From Pelomonas paludis (GTDB lineage: Bacteria; Pseudomonadota; Gammaproteobacteria; Burkholderiales; Burkholderiaceae_C): 64,000 nucleotides of DNA. The position numbers and the translations under genes were made by a program. The notes under the pieces are model-generated. The model searched no databases. It was given only the letters and a program-made list of their open reading frames with translations, and was not told the origin of the DNA. Shown in pieces: positions 1-8,560 of the stretch. The DNA lies in contig NZ_JBDPZD010000004.1 in NCBI RefSeq assembly GCF_039872745.1, forward strand, positions 319,667-383,666, written 5' to 3'. The stretch's first letter is position 1. The number at the start of each line of letters is the position of its first letter.

Positions 1-2492
1 GACGCCACGTTTTGCACCGGGTTGGCCAGGTTGTTCTTGTAGCCGTTGATGTAGGCGAAGGTCAGGTTGGTCTGGAAGGCACCGTAGGCCCAGTTGGCCA
101 TGAAGCGCGACTTGAACTTCATCGGGTTGTAGATGGTGTTCAGCTGGTCGGTCAGGGCACCGGCCGGCGTCTGCGCCATCTGGTGCTTGGTGAAGACCGT
201 GCCGTTCACGCCCACGAGGAAGTCACCCAGCTTGGTGTCGTTGAAGCGCGTGGAGGCCTCGAAGTCAAAGCCCTGGGTCTTGGAGCGACCGACGTTGAAC
301 TGGCGACCATCGACGAACAGCGTCCAGGTGGCGGGCGGCACACCGGCCACCGGGTAGGTGGCCAGCAGCTGCGCCACCAGCTCTGGCGAGGGGTTGCGCT
401 GGATGATGGGCGTGCCTGCAAAGGTCGACTCGCGGTTCAGGATGGTCAGGTCCGCCAGAGCGCCCACGATCTGGTTGTCGTAGTTAATGTCGAACCAGGT
501 GGCACTGAGCTTGGTGCCAGTGCCGATGGCGGGCTTCCAGTCAAAGCCCAGGGTCTTGGTCTTGGCGGACTCGGGCTTCAAGTCGTAGTTGGCGGCCGAC
601 AGCGCCACGCCAACGCGCAGTGCGCCGTTGATGGTCGGGTCGGAGTAGTTCTGCACGAACAGGCCGCCGCGCCCGCCATTGGTGAAGCCGCGGATCTGCG
701 TCAGCACCGGCGCTCGGAAGGACTCGCCGTAGCTGCCGCGCAGGCTCAGGGAGTCAACCGGCTGCCAGGTCATGCCCAGCTTGGGGTTGCTGGTGCTGCC
801 GACGTCGCTGTAGTGGTCCTTGCGGGCCGCGAGGCTGAGCGACAGGGAGCGGATGCCAGGCATCGCATTGCTGGCGCCGACGATGGGCACCACCAGTTCG
901 CCATAGGCCGACTTCACACGGCGCTTGAGCGTGACCTCGCCCGTCGTTGGGTTGGCGAAGGTGCCCGAGGTCTGGCCGCCCACGGTGGTGATGTCCTGCC
1001 CCTCCAGGCCCAGGGCCATGCGCATCTTGCCGCCCGGCAGGGTCATCACCGCGCCGTCGGCCTTGAAGGCGAGGTTGTCGAAGGTGACGTGGCCCGGCGC
1101 GAAGGAGATGCCGTTGAAGACGTTCTTGATCGTGGTCGGGTTGTTGGGGCCGCCAAAGACGTTGAGTGCGGTGGCCGGGTTCTTGTCAGCCAATGCAGCG
1201 GCAAGGGCCGGATTGACCACACCGCCATAGCTGGTGGAGATGTCACGGTTCTCGCCGCGTGTCACGAGGCCGGAGCCGCGCCAGTCGCCCCACAGCGGCA
1301 CTTCCAGGCCGACGGTGGCTTCCAGGGTCTTGGACTTGCCGGTGGCGGTGTTCAACGGCACATCGTTGATGAAGGAGAAGGTCACCGTCTCCGACGTGCC
1401 GGCTGGCGCGCCGGGCGGGCGCACGTAGAAGGGGTTGGTGCTCGGCACCGTCAGGTTGGCCGTGAAGGCCGAGGGGCGGATGCTGTACTCGCGCTTGGAG
1501 GCGATCACGTCGGCGAAGAGGCGGTAGGCGCCAAACTTCTGCTCTGCGGTCATCGCGAAGCTGTCGCGGTGCTGCTCGGGCAGCAGGTCTCCGACCTTGA
1601 AGTTGTCGCACTTGTTGGGCGCACCGGCCACCAGGCTGGCTGCGTTGGCCGCCGTGATGCCACTGGCTGGGATCGGGTAGGTGACGCCGGAGATCACGAT
1701 GTTGCCGGGCGAGCACTGGGTCGAGCGGAAGTCGCCGCCGCCCTGCGACGTCAAGTCACCCTTGAAGAAGTCGCGGTCACGCCCGTTGAGCGCGCTACGG
1801 TGCGTCTTCTCGTAAGTGAAGGTGGCATTGCCGCCGTCCCAGCGGAGGCCTGCCAGGCCGCCCAGTTGGCGCTCGTGGAAGGCGTCACCCACGCCAAAGC
1901 GCGCATAGGCCTGCACGCCCTTTTCATTGCGCCGCATGATGAGGTTGGCCACGCCGGCGATGGCATCCGAGCCGTAGAGCGCCGAGGCGCCGTCGGCCAC
2001 GATCTCGACGCGGTCCAGCGCCAGGGTCGGGAGGATCGACGGGTCCACCGCCGAGCCTGTGGTGCCCTGCCCCACCACGCGGTGGCCGTTGACCAGCACC
2101 AGGGTCGCGTAGGGGCCGATGCCGCGCAGGTTGATGGACGCGCCGTAGGTGATGTTGGTCGAGCCGCCAGGCTGGCCGCGCGAGTTCTCGGACACGCCGA
2201 GGTTGAACACCTGGGGCAGTTGCTGCACCAGCTGCGCGGTGGTGGTGGCGCCGGAGGTCTCGATGTTCTCGCGCGTCAGCGAGTTGACGACGGCACCGAC
2301 GGGCGCGATGCCGCGGATGCGGCTGCCGGTGATCACGACGGTTTCAAGCTTCTGGTCACCGTCGGACGCCGCAGCGGCCTCAGCGTTGGCGCTGGCGTTG
2401 GCGTTTTGGGCCAACACGGCGGAGTGGGCCATCAGCAGGAGGGCGGCCGCGCTCACTGGGGTCAGCGCGCTGCGAAAAACATGTGTCTTCAT
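1..2492 (-). CDS. TonB-dependent outer-membrane receptor (C-terminus beyond window)
   Basis: Outer-membrane beta-barrel receptor for energy-dependent uptake. About 830 residues are visible and the frame is still open at the window edge, so the C-terminus is missing. The N-terminus (MKTHVFRSALTPVSAAALLL) is a signal peptide ending near AHSAVLAQ. A plug domain follows with ETVVITGSRIRG, LVNGHRVVG and the classic SALYGSDAIAGVANLIMRR stretch, then barrel strands such as TFAYINGYKNN near the cut. The substrate cannot be read from the sequence. It is the last gene of the minus-strand operon starting near 11749, 81 nt after the S15 hydrolase, and probably brings that operon's substrate across the outer membrane. 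The start is ATG at 2492. Confidence 0.93.
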   Translation of the reverse strand, partial: MKTHVFRSALTPVSAAALLLMAHSAVLAQNANASANAEAAAASDGDQKLETVVITGSRIRGIAPVGAVVNSLTRENIETSGATTTAQLVQQLPQVFNLGVSENSRGQPGGSTNITYGASINLRGIGPYATLVLVNGHRVVGQGTTGSAVDPSILPTLALDRVEIVADGASALYGSDAIAGVANLIMRRNEKGVQAYARFGVGDAFHERQLGGLAGLRWDGGNATFTYEKTHRSALNGRDRDFFKGDLTSQGGGDFRSTQCSPGNIVISGVTYPIPASGITAANAASLVAGAPNKCDNFKVGDLLPEQHRDSFAMTAEQKFGAYRLFADVIASKREYSIRPSAFTANLTVPSTNPFYVRPPGAPAGTSETVTFSFINDVPLNTATGKSKTLEATVGLEVPLWGDWRGSGLVTRGENRDISTSYGGVVNPALAAALADKNPATALNVFGGPNNPTTIKNVFNGISFAPGHVTFDNLAFKADGAVMTLPGGKMRMALGLEGQDITTVGGQTSGTFANPTTGEVTLKRRVKSAYGELVVPIVGASNAMPGIRSLSLSLAARKDHYSDVGSTSNPKLGMTWQPVDSLSLRGSYGESFRAPVLTQIRGFTNGGRGGLFVQNYSDPTINGALRVGVALSAANYDLKPESAKTKTLGFDWKPAIGTGTKLSATWFDINYDNQIVGALADLTILNRESTFAGTPIIQRNPSPELVAQLLATYPVAGVPPATWTLFVDGRQFNVGRSKTQGFDFEASTRFNDTKLGDFLVGVNGTVFTKHQMAQTPAGALTDQLNTIYNPMKFKSRFMANWAYGAFQTNLTFAYINGYKNNLANPVQNVA

Positions 2493-2528
2493 GGGGTCTG
2501 TCTCCAAGTTTTGGGATGCAGGCGGCCC

Positions 2529-2552
2529 CCCGCCGTGCTTTCTCACGGCGGG
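2529..2552 (-). other. Hairpin between hydrolase and TonB receptor genes
   Basis: A 9-bp perfect inverted repeat (CCCGCCGTG / CACGGCGGG) with a 6-nt loop lies in the only sizeable gap of the operon. No U-run follows on the minus strand, so it is not a canonical terminator. It may be an mRNA-stabilising or attenuating structure. Confidence 0.4.
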
Positions 2553-2573
2553 CCACCCAGGGTTATCAGTGCT

Positions 2574-4331
2574 TCAGGGGGAAACGCGCGGGCCGCCCGG
2601 CGGGGCTGTGGCGAACGGCAGTTGCAGGGCCGAGGGGTGCTGCACATCGGCATGCACCGTCAGTTGGGCGCCTTGCTGCACGGGGCGGCGGTCGCGCGGG
2701 TCGCTGCCCGTCACGGTCAACCGCCAGTGGTGGCCGGCACGGAAGACGTGCGACAGCGGCAGCAGGTCGAACTTCAGCTCCACTGGCACACCGGGCTGCA
2801 GCGGTTGGTGGTCCTCTTCAAGGCTGCGCGTCCAGGGTAGGCCGAGGAAGTCGTAGGGCGGTGTCTTGACGGCGCGCAGGCTGGCCTTGAGCCGGCCGTC
2901 GGTGACCATCGTGGCCCGGCCCTGTGCGTCCACGTCCTCCAGGTAGGCAAACACATGCGGGTCGGGCTCGGTGGACGAGACCCAGAGCCTGAGCAGCGGG
3001 TGGCCGGTGATCTCGACGTCGGCCGCCAGCGCCTCGCCCTCGAAGCGCAGGCCGTTGTCGCTTTGCAGGCAGGTGGGCGCCAGGGGCGACCAGCCGGCCG
3101 GGCAGGCGATGGGGGTGGCCACGCCGAGCTTGACGCTGGCGGCCTGCTTCGTCTCGGCCCGCGCATCCAGCCGCAGGCCGGCGCCCTGCCCTGGCACGCG
3201 CAGATGCAGCGCCTGCAAGCGGCTGGCGGCGGGTGGCCATTGGCTGGACTGCTGCCAGCGCGGAGCCTCGGCGGCGCCTTGCGTCGAGTAGGTGTAGGTG
3301 GGCTCCTGCATCACGCCGTTGTCGACGCCCTTGAGCCAGTGGTCGTAGAAGCGATGCGCCTCGACCAGCAGATCAAAGCCCGGGTTGCGGCAGTGCTGCC
3401 AGGGCCCGATCACGTACTTGCGCGGGTTGCTGGCCAGGTTGGCCATGGCCACCAGGCCCTCGCGCCGGAAGTCGTCCTCCCAGCCACCAAAAATGTAGAA
3501 GGCCACGCCCGAGCGGGCCAGCGCCGCGCGGTAGGTGCCCGAACTGCCCTCCGTCCAGAAGCGCGTGCCCACCAGGTCAGACCAGCTGTCGCGGTAGGGC
3601 ATGCCGCGCCACAGCGAGGCCAGCGGCGTGTTGGTGCGGTGGTCTTCGGCGGCCTGGCGCAGCAGCGTGCGGTCCGCGTCGCCATCGACAGGCAGGTTCT
3701 TGAGGTCGTCCTCAAACGTGCGGTCCACGCCCGAGCCCCAGTTGGCCAGGATGCCGCCGCGCATGAAGCCGTCGTACTTGGACCAGCTGAAGCAGCCGGC
3801 GAACACCGCCTTGAGGCTGGGCGGCATCAGGCTGACGGCGTGCATGGCCGCATCGCCCGTGTTGCTGCAGCCGTAGACGCCCACCTTGCCGGTGGACCAG
3901 GGCTGGCGCGCCAGCCACTCGGTGATCTCGTAGGCGTCGCGCGCTTCAGTGCGGTCGTTGTAGCCGCGGCGCGAGCCGAAGGAGGCACCGGCGCCGCGTC
4001 GGTCCACCTCGACCACGACATAGCCGTACTGCGTGAGCAGCGGCATCTGCGCGACGCCGGAGAACTTCTGGTCGGTCGCAAAGCGGCGCGCCACCGAGTG
4101 CTGCCAGACCACCGGGAAGGCCTGCTCCACCGGTTTGCCATTGACCGCAGGGCGGTGCACGTCCATCGCCAGGCGCACGCCGTCGCGGGTCTTGAAGTAG
4201 AAGGAGCTGGTGACCCGCTCGGTGTAGAGCGCCGGGCTGTAGCCGCTGTACTGGCCCGGGCGCGAGACCTTGGCCTCGTCGGCAGCTGCCGTGCCGGCGA
4301 GCAACGCGAGACCAAGGATCAGGGCCTTCAC
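2574..4331 (-). CDS. Secreted S15/CocE-NonD family acyl hydrolase
   Basis: Alpha/beta-hydrolase of the X-Pro dipeptidyl-peptidase/CocE family (585 aa), which hydrolyses acyl esters, acyl amides or N-terminal dipeptides. Residues 1-18 (MKALILGLALLAGTAAAD) form a signal peptide, suggesting a periplasmic or secreted enzyme. The nucleophile motif is GCSNTGD (Ser156), preceded by a VVEVDRRGAGAS strand. The C-terminal third (EGEALAADVEITGHPLLRLWV and on) matches the jelly-roll domain typical of this family. The GTG start overlaps the permease stop by 4 nt (GTGA), so translation is probably coupled. Context suggests it trims the transported substrate, but specificity is unknown; cocaine esterase-like, cephalosporin acylase-like and peptidase activities all occur in the family. 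Confidence 0.88.
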   Translation of the reverse strand: MKALILGLALLAGTAAADEAKVSRPGQYSGYSPALYTERVTSSFYFKTRDGVRLAMDVHRPAVNGKPVEQAFPVVWQHSVARRFATDQKFSGVAQMPLLTQYGYVVVEVDRRGAGASFGSRRGYNDRTEARDAYEITEWLARQPWSTGKVGVYGCSNTGDAAMHAVSLMPPSLKAVFAGCFSWSKYDGFMRGGILANWGSGVDRTFEDDLKNLPVDGDADRTLLRQAAEDHRTNTPLASLWRGMPYRDSWSDLVGTRFWTEGSSGTYRAALARSGVAFYIFGGWEDDFRREGLVAMANLASNPRKYVIGPWQHCRNPGFDLLVEAHRFYDHWLKGVDNGVMQEPTYTYSTQGAAEAPRWQQSSQWPPAASRLQALHLRVPGQGAGLRLDARAETKQAASVKLGVATPIACPAGWSPLAPTCLQSDNGLRFEGEALAADVEITGHPLLRLWVSSTEPDPHVFAYLEDVDAQGRATMVTDGRLKASLRAVKTPPYDFLGLPWTRSLEEDHQPLQPGVPVELKFDLLPLSHVFRAGHHWRLTVTGSDPRDRRPVQQGAQLTVHADVQHPSALQLPFATAPPGGPRVSP

Positions 4332-5257
4332 GGACGGGCTCCCTTAACGGCAACCTCAGCTTCAACGTCCTTGGCCGGCGCCGCCCCGTGGCCGCGCCCG
4401 AAGTGGCTCTCCAGCCGCCGCTGCAGCAGCGTGAGCACGGTGAACACCGCCAGGTACCAGCACACCGCCACCAGCAGCAGGGGCACGACCTTGAAGTTGC
4501 GGTTGTAGATGGTCTGCACCGAAAAGAGCAGGTCCGTCATCGCGATCACGCTGACCAGCGAGGTGCCCTTGAGCATGCCGATGACCTGGCTGCCCGCCGG
4601 CGGCAGCACGGTGCGCATGGCCTGCGGGAAGACGATGCGCCAGAACGCGCGCCAGGGCGTGAAGCCGAGCGCCCGGGCGGCGTCCTGCTGGCCGGCGTCC
4701 ACCGACTGGATGCCCGACCGCATGATCTCGGCCATGTAGGCCGCCTCGTTCAGCGCCAGGCCCAGCACGGCGGCGATGAAGGGGGTGATCAGGTCATTGG
4801 TGTCCCAGCTGATCAGCTCGGGGCCGAAGGGCACGCCCAGCGAGATGCGCGGCACCAAGTACGCCAAGTTGTACCAAAACAGCAGCTGGATCAGCACCGG
4901 CGTGCCTCGGAACAGCCAGACGTAGAAGCCCGCCACGGCGCGCGCGGTGGCAAAGCGCCCGAGGCGCATCAGCGCCAGCACGGTACCGAGCACGGTGCCC
5001 AGGCTCATGCCCACGGCCGTGAGCACGACGCTCACGCCCAGGCCCTGCAGCACGGCGGGCGCGAAGATGAATTCACGCACCACCTCCCACTCGAAGCGCG
5101 GGTTGGTGATGAGGAAGTGCAGCGCCTGCGCGCCGATCACGAAGACGATGACGTTCATCACCCACTGGCCCACGCGGCGACGCGGGCGGGCCAGGGCAAC
5201 GTCGTCCAGCGCGTGGGCTTGGTCGGGGGGCTGAGGAGTTGGGGAGGGGGTGCTCAT
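4328..5257 (-). CDS. Amino-acid-type ABC transporter permease (HisM/GlnP family)
   Basis: Inner-membrane permease of a polar amino acid uptake ABC system (309 aa). After a hydrophilic N-terminus of about 30 residues come several membrane segments. The family's EAA loop is visible as NEAAYMAEIMRSGIQSVDAGQQ, followed by DAARALGFTPWRAFWRIVFPQA, which docks to the ATPase. The start ATG lies 11 nt downstream of the binding-protein stop and the end overlaps the hydrolase gene. It should form a homodimer, because only one permease gene is present, with the ATPase at 10973 and the binding protein at 5269. The distance between ATPase and permease genes (five genes apart in one operon) is unusual. Confidence 0.92.
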   Translation of the reverse strand: MSTPSPTPQPPDQAHALDDVALARPRRRVGQWVMNVIVFVIGAQALHFLITNPRFEWEVVREFIFAPAVLQGLGVSVVLTAVGMSLGTVLGTVLALMRLGRFATARAVAGFYVWLFRGTPVLIQLLFWYNLAYLVPRISLGVPFGPELISWDTNDLITPFIAAVLGLALNEAAYMAEIMRSGIQSVDAGQQDAARALGFTPWRAFWRIVFPQAMRTVLPPAGSQVIGMLKGTSLVSVIAMTDLLFSVQTIYNRNFKVVPLLLVAVCWYLAVFTVLTLLQRRLESHFGRGHGAAPAKDVEAEVAVKGARP

Positions 5258-5268
5258 CTCGGGGCCAT

Positions 5269-6144
5269 TTATTTGGCGGCGTTGATCTGCGACTGGGTGA
5301 TGGCCACGGCGCTCACGCCCCAGCGTTCCATCACTTCGGCGTACTGGCCGCTCTGCATCAAGGTGGTCATCGCTTCATGGATCACGGGCGCAAGGCCCGA
5401 GCGCTTGGGCACGAAGAGGCTGAGCAGGTCACGCCCCAAGGAGCCGCTGGCGTCGCTGTACATGCCGAAGCGATCGGGGTTGATGTGCACCGCGTGCAGC
5501 GCGGCGCTCAAGGTCATGGCGGCCACCGAGGCCCGGCCGGCCTGCGTGGCGACGAGGGTCATATTGGTGTCCACCAAGGCCACGTGCTGGGCCGGCGGGC
5601 GGCCCTCGGCGATGCAGCGCTCGTTGAGCCGGTTGGTCACGCGCTCGCTGACGCTACCGGCCACGTAGGAGATTTTCTTGCCGCACAGGTCCAGCGGCTG
5701 GCTGTAGCGGGCCGCCCGGTCCAACGGGAAGACAAACGCCGGCCGCGTGGTGAGCCAGCTGACGCCATCGAAGCGCTTCTGCCGCTCCAGCGTGGCCACG
5801 CCGGGCCCGAGGGCCAGGTCGTAGCGGCCCGCCTCCAGCCCGGCCATGGTGGCCGAAAGACTGTTGACCACGTGGTGCTTGATGGGCACGCCAATCAGGC
5901 GCTCGATGCGCCGCGCGAGGTCAGGCTCGATGCCGTCGGCAATCTGCCGCTGGTCGTTGACGATGCGGTAGGGCGGGTGCGAGTCACCCACGAAGCGCAG
6001 CACCCCCGCACGGCGGATCTCCGGCGGCAGCTTGGCGTAGAGCGGCGCGCTGGGGTCCGGTGCGGCCAGCGGCGGCAGCGCGGGCTCGGCCCCGGCGGGC
6101 AGGGCCAGCCAGGCCAGCAGCAGTGGAAGGAGGCGACGCAGCAT
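5269..6144 (-). CDS. Periplasmic solute-binding protein, SBP_bac_3 family
   Basis: Substrate-binding protein of 291 aa for the ABC importer encoded by the neighbouring permease. It has a signal peptide (MLRRLLPLLLAWLALPAGAE). The mature part has the family's first strand and ligand loop (GVLRFVGDSHPPYR), then DGIEPDLARRIERLIGV and a typical LEAGRYDLALGPGVATLERQ hinge region. These proteins bind amino acids, opines or similar small solutes; the actual ligand is not predictable here. Its start lies 11 nt downstream of the CoA-transferase stop, in the same operon, linking import to CoA activation. Confidence 0.9.
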   Translation of the reverse strand: MLRRLLPLLLAWLALPAGAEPALPPLAAPDPSAPLYAKLPPEIRRAGVLRFVGDSHPPYRIVNDQRQIADGIEPDLARRIERLIGVPIKHHVVNSLSATMAGLEAGRYDLALGPGVATLERQKRFDGVSWLTTRPAFVFPLDRAARYSQPLDLCGKKISYVAGSVSERVTNRLNERCIAEGRPPAQHVALVDTNMTLVATQAGRASVAAMTLSAALHAVHINPDRFGMYSDASGSLGRDLLSLFVPKRSGLAPVIHEAMTTLMQSGQYAEVMERWGVSAVAITQSQINAAK

Positions 6145-6155
6145 CGTGACCAGCC

Positions 6156-7409
6156 TCAGACGACGCCTTCGGCGCGCAAGCGGGCGATGGCCCCGGCATC
6201 GAGGCCGAGGAACTGCGAGAAGACGTCGGCGTTGTGCTGGCCGAGGCCGGGCGCCGGCTTGTCGAAGCCGGCAAAGGCGCCGGTCATGCGGATGGGCAGA
6301 CCGCCGACGATGATGTCTTCGACCGCGCCATAGGTCGGGTGCTCGATGACCTCGGTCTCGCCGCGCGCCAAGAGGCGCGGGTCGCGCACCGCCTGGCCGG
6401 GGTCGCGCACGCGGCCCGAGGGCACTTCGGCGCGCTCCAGGCGCTCCACGGCTTCATCGGTGCTGAGGCTGCGGGTCCAGGCCTCGATCAAGGCGTGCAG
6501 GCCCTCGTGGTTCTGCACGCGCTGGTCACGGCTGACAAAGCGGGTGTCCTGCGCCAGCTCGGGGCAGCCCATGGCCTCGAACAGCGAGGTGGTAAAGCCA
6601 TCGGTGGGCGCGCAGATGGCGATGTGGCCGTCCTGCGTGGGGAAGATGCCGAAGGGCGCGAGGCGCGGCATGGTGTTGCCGGTGCGCGTGGCTTGGCCGG
6701 TGCGCTGCATGACCTCGAAAGGCTCGGCCGCCACCAGCGCGGTGATGGCGCCGAGCAGGGACACGTCCACGTGCTGGCCCTGGCCCGTGGTGCGCGCCTG
6801 GATCAGGGCGGCCAGGGTGCCGATGACGGCGAACAGCGGCGCGGTGAGGTCGCCAAAGGGCACGCCCACGCGCAGCGGCGGCGCGTCGGCCTCGCCCGAG
6901 GTCATCATCAGGCCGGAGAGGGCCTGCACGATGGTGTCCATGGCACGGTTCTGGCGCGAGACCATGTTGGCGCCGAAGCCGCTGATGGAGGTGTAGACGA
7001 TGCGCGGGTTGAGCTCGGCGCAGCGGGTGTAGCCCACGCCCAGGCGGTCGGCAGTGCCGGCGCTGAAGTTCTCGACCACGGCATCGGCCTGCTGGACGAG
7101 GCGCTCGAAGAGCTCGCGGCCGCGTGGGTCCTTGAGGTTGAGGGTGATGGATTCCTTGTTGCGGGCGCGCTCCATGATGGCCAGGGACATGTCGTCCTCA
7201 TGGCGGCGCACCATGGCCACGCCGTCGCGGCCGACAAAGGGCGCGTTGTTGCGCGCGGTGTCGGGCGAGCGGGGGTTCTCGATCTTGATGACGCGTGCGC
7301 CCAGGCCGGCCAGCAGCAGCGTGGCATAGGGCCCGGCCAGGGCGGTGGTCAGGTCCAGCACCGTCATGCCGGCAAGCGGGCGGGGCTGGGTGGTGTCTTT
7401 GATGCGCAA
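6156..7409 (-). CDS. CaiB/BaiF family (class III) CoA-transferase
   Basis: Class III CoA-transferase (about 417 aa) that moves CoA between carboxylic acids, as in FRC, CaiB or BaiF. Visible motifs are GMTVLDLTTALAGPYATLLLA near the N-terminus, GARVIKIENP, and NLKDPRGRELFERLVQQADAVVENFSAGTADRLG, in which the catalytic Asp is expected. I chose the TTG start at 7409 because GGAG stands 6 nt before it and the gene then begins 17 nt after the CapA stop. A downstream ATG at 7367 would cut into the first conserved strand. The gene makes it likely that the imported compound is activated as a CoA thioester. Confidence 0.9.
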   Translation of the reverse strand: MRIKDTTQPRPLAGMTVLDLTTALAGPYATLLLAGLGARVIKIENPRSPDTARNNAPFVGRDGVAMVRRHEDDMSLAIMERARNKESITLNLKDPRGRELFERLVQQADAVVENFSAGTADRLGVGYTRCAELNPRIVYTSISGFGANMVSRQNRAMDTIVQALSGLMMTSGEADAPPLRVGVPFGDLTAPLFAVIGTLAALIQARTTGQGQHVDVSLLGAITALVAAEPFEVMQRTGQATRTGNTMPRLAPFGIFPTQDGHIAICAPTDGFTTSLFEAMGCPELAQDTRFVSRDQRVQNHEGLHALIEAWTRSLSTDEAVERLERAEVPSGRVRDPGQAVRDPRLLARGETEVIEHPTYGAVEDIIVGGLPIRMTGAFAGFDKPAPGLGQHNADVFSQFLGLDAGAIARLRAEGVV

Positions 7410-7426
7410 AGGAGGCTCCGGGATCT

Positions 7427-8560
7427 TCAGGCAGGCAGGACGCGCAAGCTCTGCTCGCCGTCCCACTCGTAGCGGACGCGCAGTCCGGCTTGTTCGGTGA
7501 TGTCGCGCAGGTAGGCCAGCACGCCCTCGCCGCCCGCGTTGCGGGCCACGGGCACGGGGCGGGCCTGCGCGTCGATGTAGCAAGGGATGAGGCCGGCTTC
7601 GAGCTGCCCATCCGGCAGCACGCGGCAGCGCGCGATCAGCGTGTTGCGGCTGTCGGGGTGGAAGGGGTAGGTCGGCATGGCCGGGTCGGGCACGAAGCCG
7701 AACAGCTTCTGGCGCCGCTTGGCCCAGGCCAGGCGCTCAGGGCTGTCGTTGCCAGACACCGCGAGCGCGCGCGTCACGCAGACGAAGTTGCCGAGGCCGT
7801 GATAGATGGGCTTGCCGCGATAAAGCTCGACGCCCCGCAGGATGTGGGCGTGGTGGCCGATGACAACGTCGGCCCCGGCGTCGATGGCGGCGCGGCTGAC
7901 GCTGCGCTCATACATCTCGATCTTGGCGGGCACGTGGCCCATGCCCTTGTGCAAAGCGACGAGCACCACATCGACCTGCTGGCGCAGCGCGGCGATGTCG
8001 TCCTGCATGGCCTCCAGGCTGTCGGGCGCCGCGAAGGTGTAGACGTTGGGCGGGCCACCCGGGGCGGCGTAGTCCAGCTCATAGTGCGTGAGCACCTTGA
8101 CGTAGGCACAGCCGGCCTTGCGCGAGGTGGCCCAGGATTCACGCGGGCCGACGCAGTTGTAGCTGAGCACACCGAAGCGCTTGCCACCGCGCTCGACGAT
8201 GACGGGCTCACGCGCGGCAGTGATGTTGTTGGCCGCGCCGGTGCATTGCAGGCCGAGGCCGCGCAGCGTGGCGACGGTGTCCTCGATGCCATTGGGGCCG
8301 ACGTCGGCGATGTGGTTGCCGGCCAGGGTGGCGACGTGGAAGCCGGCCGCCGGCAGCGCAGAAAGGTTGTCCGGGTCGGCAGGCGGCGCGGGGATGTCGG
8401 TGCTCTGCTCGGAGCCTCGGCGGGTGTGCGGCACCTCGACGTGGCCGATCACGAGATCAGCGGCGGTGAGCGTGGCGCGGCTCGGGTCGAACAGCGGGCC
8501 GGGGTTGGGCTCGTCGAGGATGATGTCCCCGACCATCAGGATGTCGATAGGTTTGCTCAC
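7427..8560 (-). CDS. CapA-family metallophosphatase-like protein
   Basis: Member of the PGA_cap/CapA family (377 aa), a calcineurin-like metallophosphoesterase fold first known from poly-gamma-glutamate capsule synthesis. Metal-site motifs are present: MVGDIILDE at the N-terminus, HVEVP, TLAGNHIADVG, VALHKGMG, VVIGHHAHILRG and IYHGLGNFV. There is no signal peptide or membrane segment, so it looks cytoplasmic, unlike membrane-anchored CapA. It overlaps the upstream dehydratase-like gene by 4 nt. No capB or capC ligase lies in the operon, so capsule synthesis is unlikely. It may act on a gamma-glutamyl, amide or phosphate group of the pathway substrate; that is speculation. Confidence 0.85.
   Translation of the reverse strand: MSKPIDILMVGDIILDEPNPGPLFDPSRATLTAADLVIGHVEVPHTRRGSEQSTDIPAPPADPDNLSALPAAGFHVATLAGNHIADVGPNGIEDTVATLRGLGLQCTGAANNITAAREPVIVERGGKRFGVLSYNCVGPRESWATSRKAGCAYVKVLTHYELDYAAPGGPPNVYTFAAPDSLEAMQDDIAALRQQVDVVLVALHKGMGHVPAKIEMYERSVSRAAIDAGADVVIGHHAHILRGVELYRGKPIYHGLGNFVCVTRALAVSGNDSPERLAWAKRRQKLFGFVPDPAMPTYPFHPDSRNTLIARCRVLPDGQLEAGLIPCYIDAQARPVPVARNAGGEGVLAYLRDITEQAGLRVRYEWDGEQSLRVLPA

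Noticed and set aside
12..2840. A 942-codon plus-strand open frame opposite the TonB receptor
   Set aside because: Composition is Gly/Val/Arg/His-rich shadow coding of a high-GC gene; it spans the receptor start and the hydrolase end on the other strand, and no family is recognisable.
2955..4508. Long plus-strand frame opposite the S15 hydrolase
   Set aside because: Antisense shadow; the minus-strand gene has a signal peptide, catalytic motif and coupled start.
7427..8560. Poly-gamma-glutamate capsule locus
   Set aside because: Only a CapA-like protein without membrane anchor is present; no capB or capC ligase genes are in the window.
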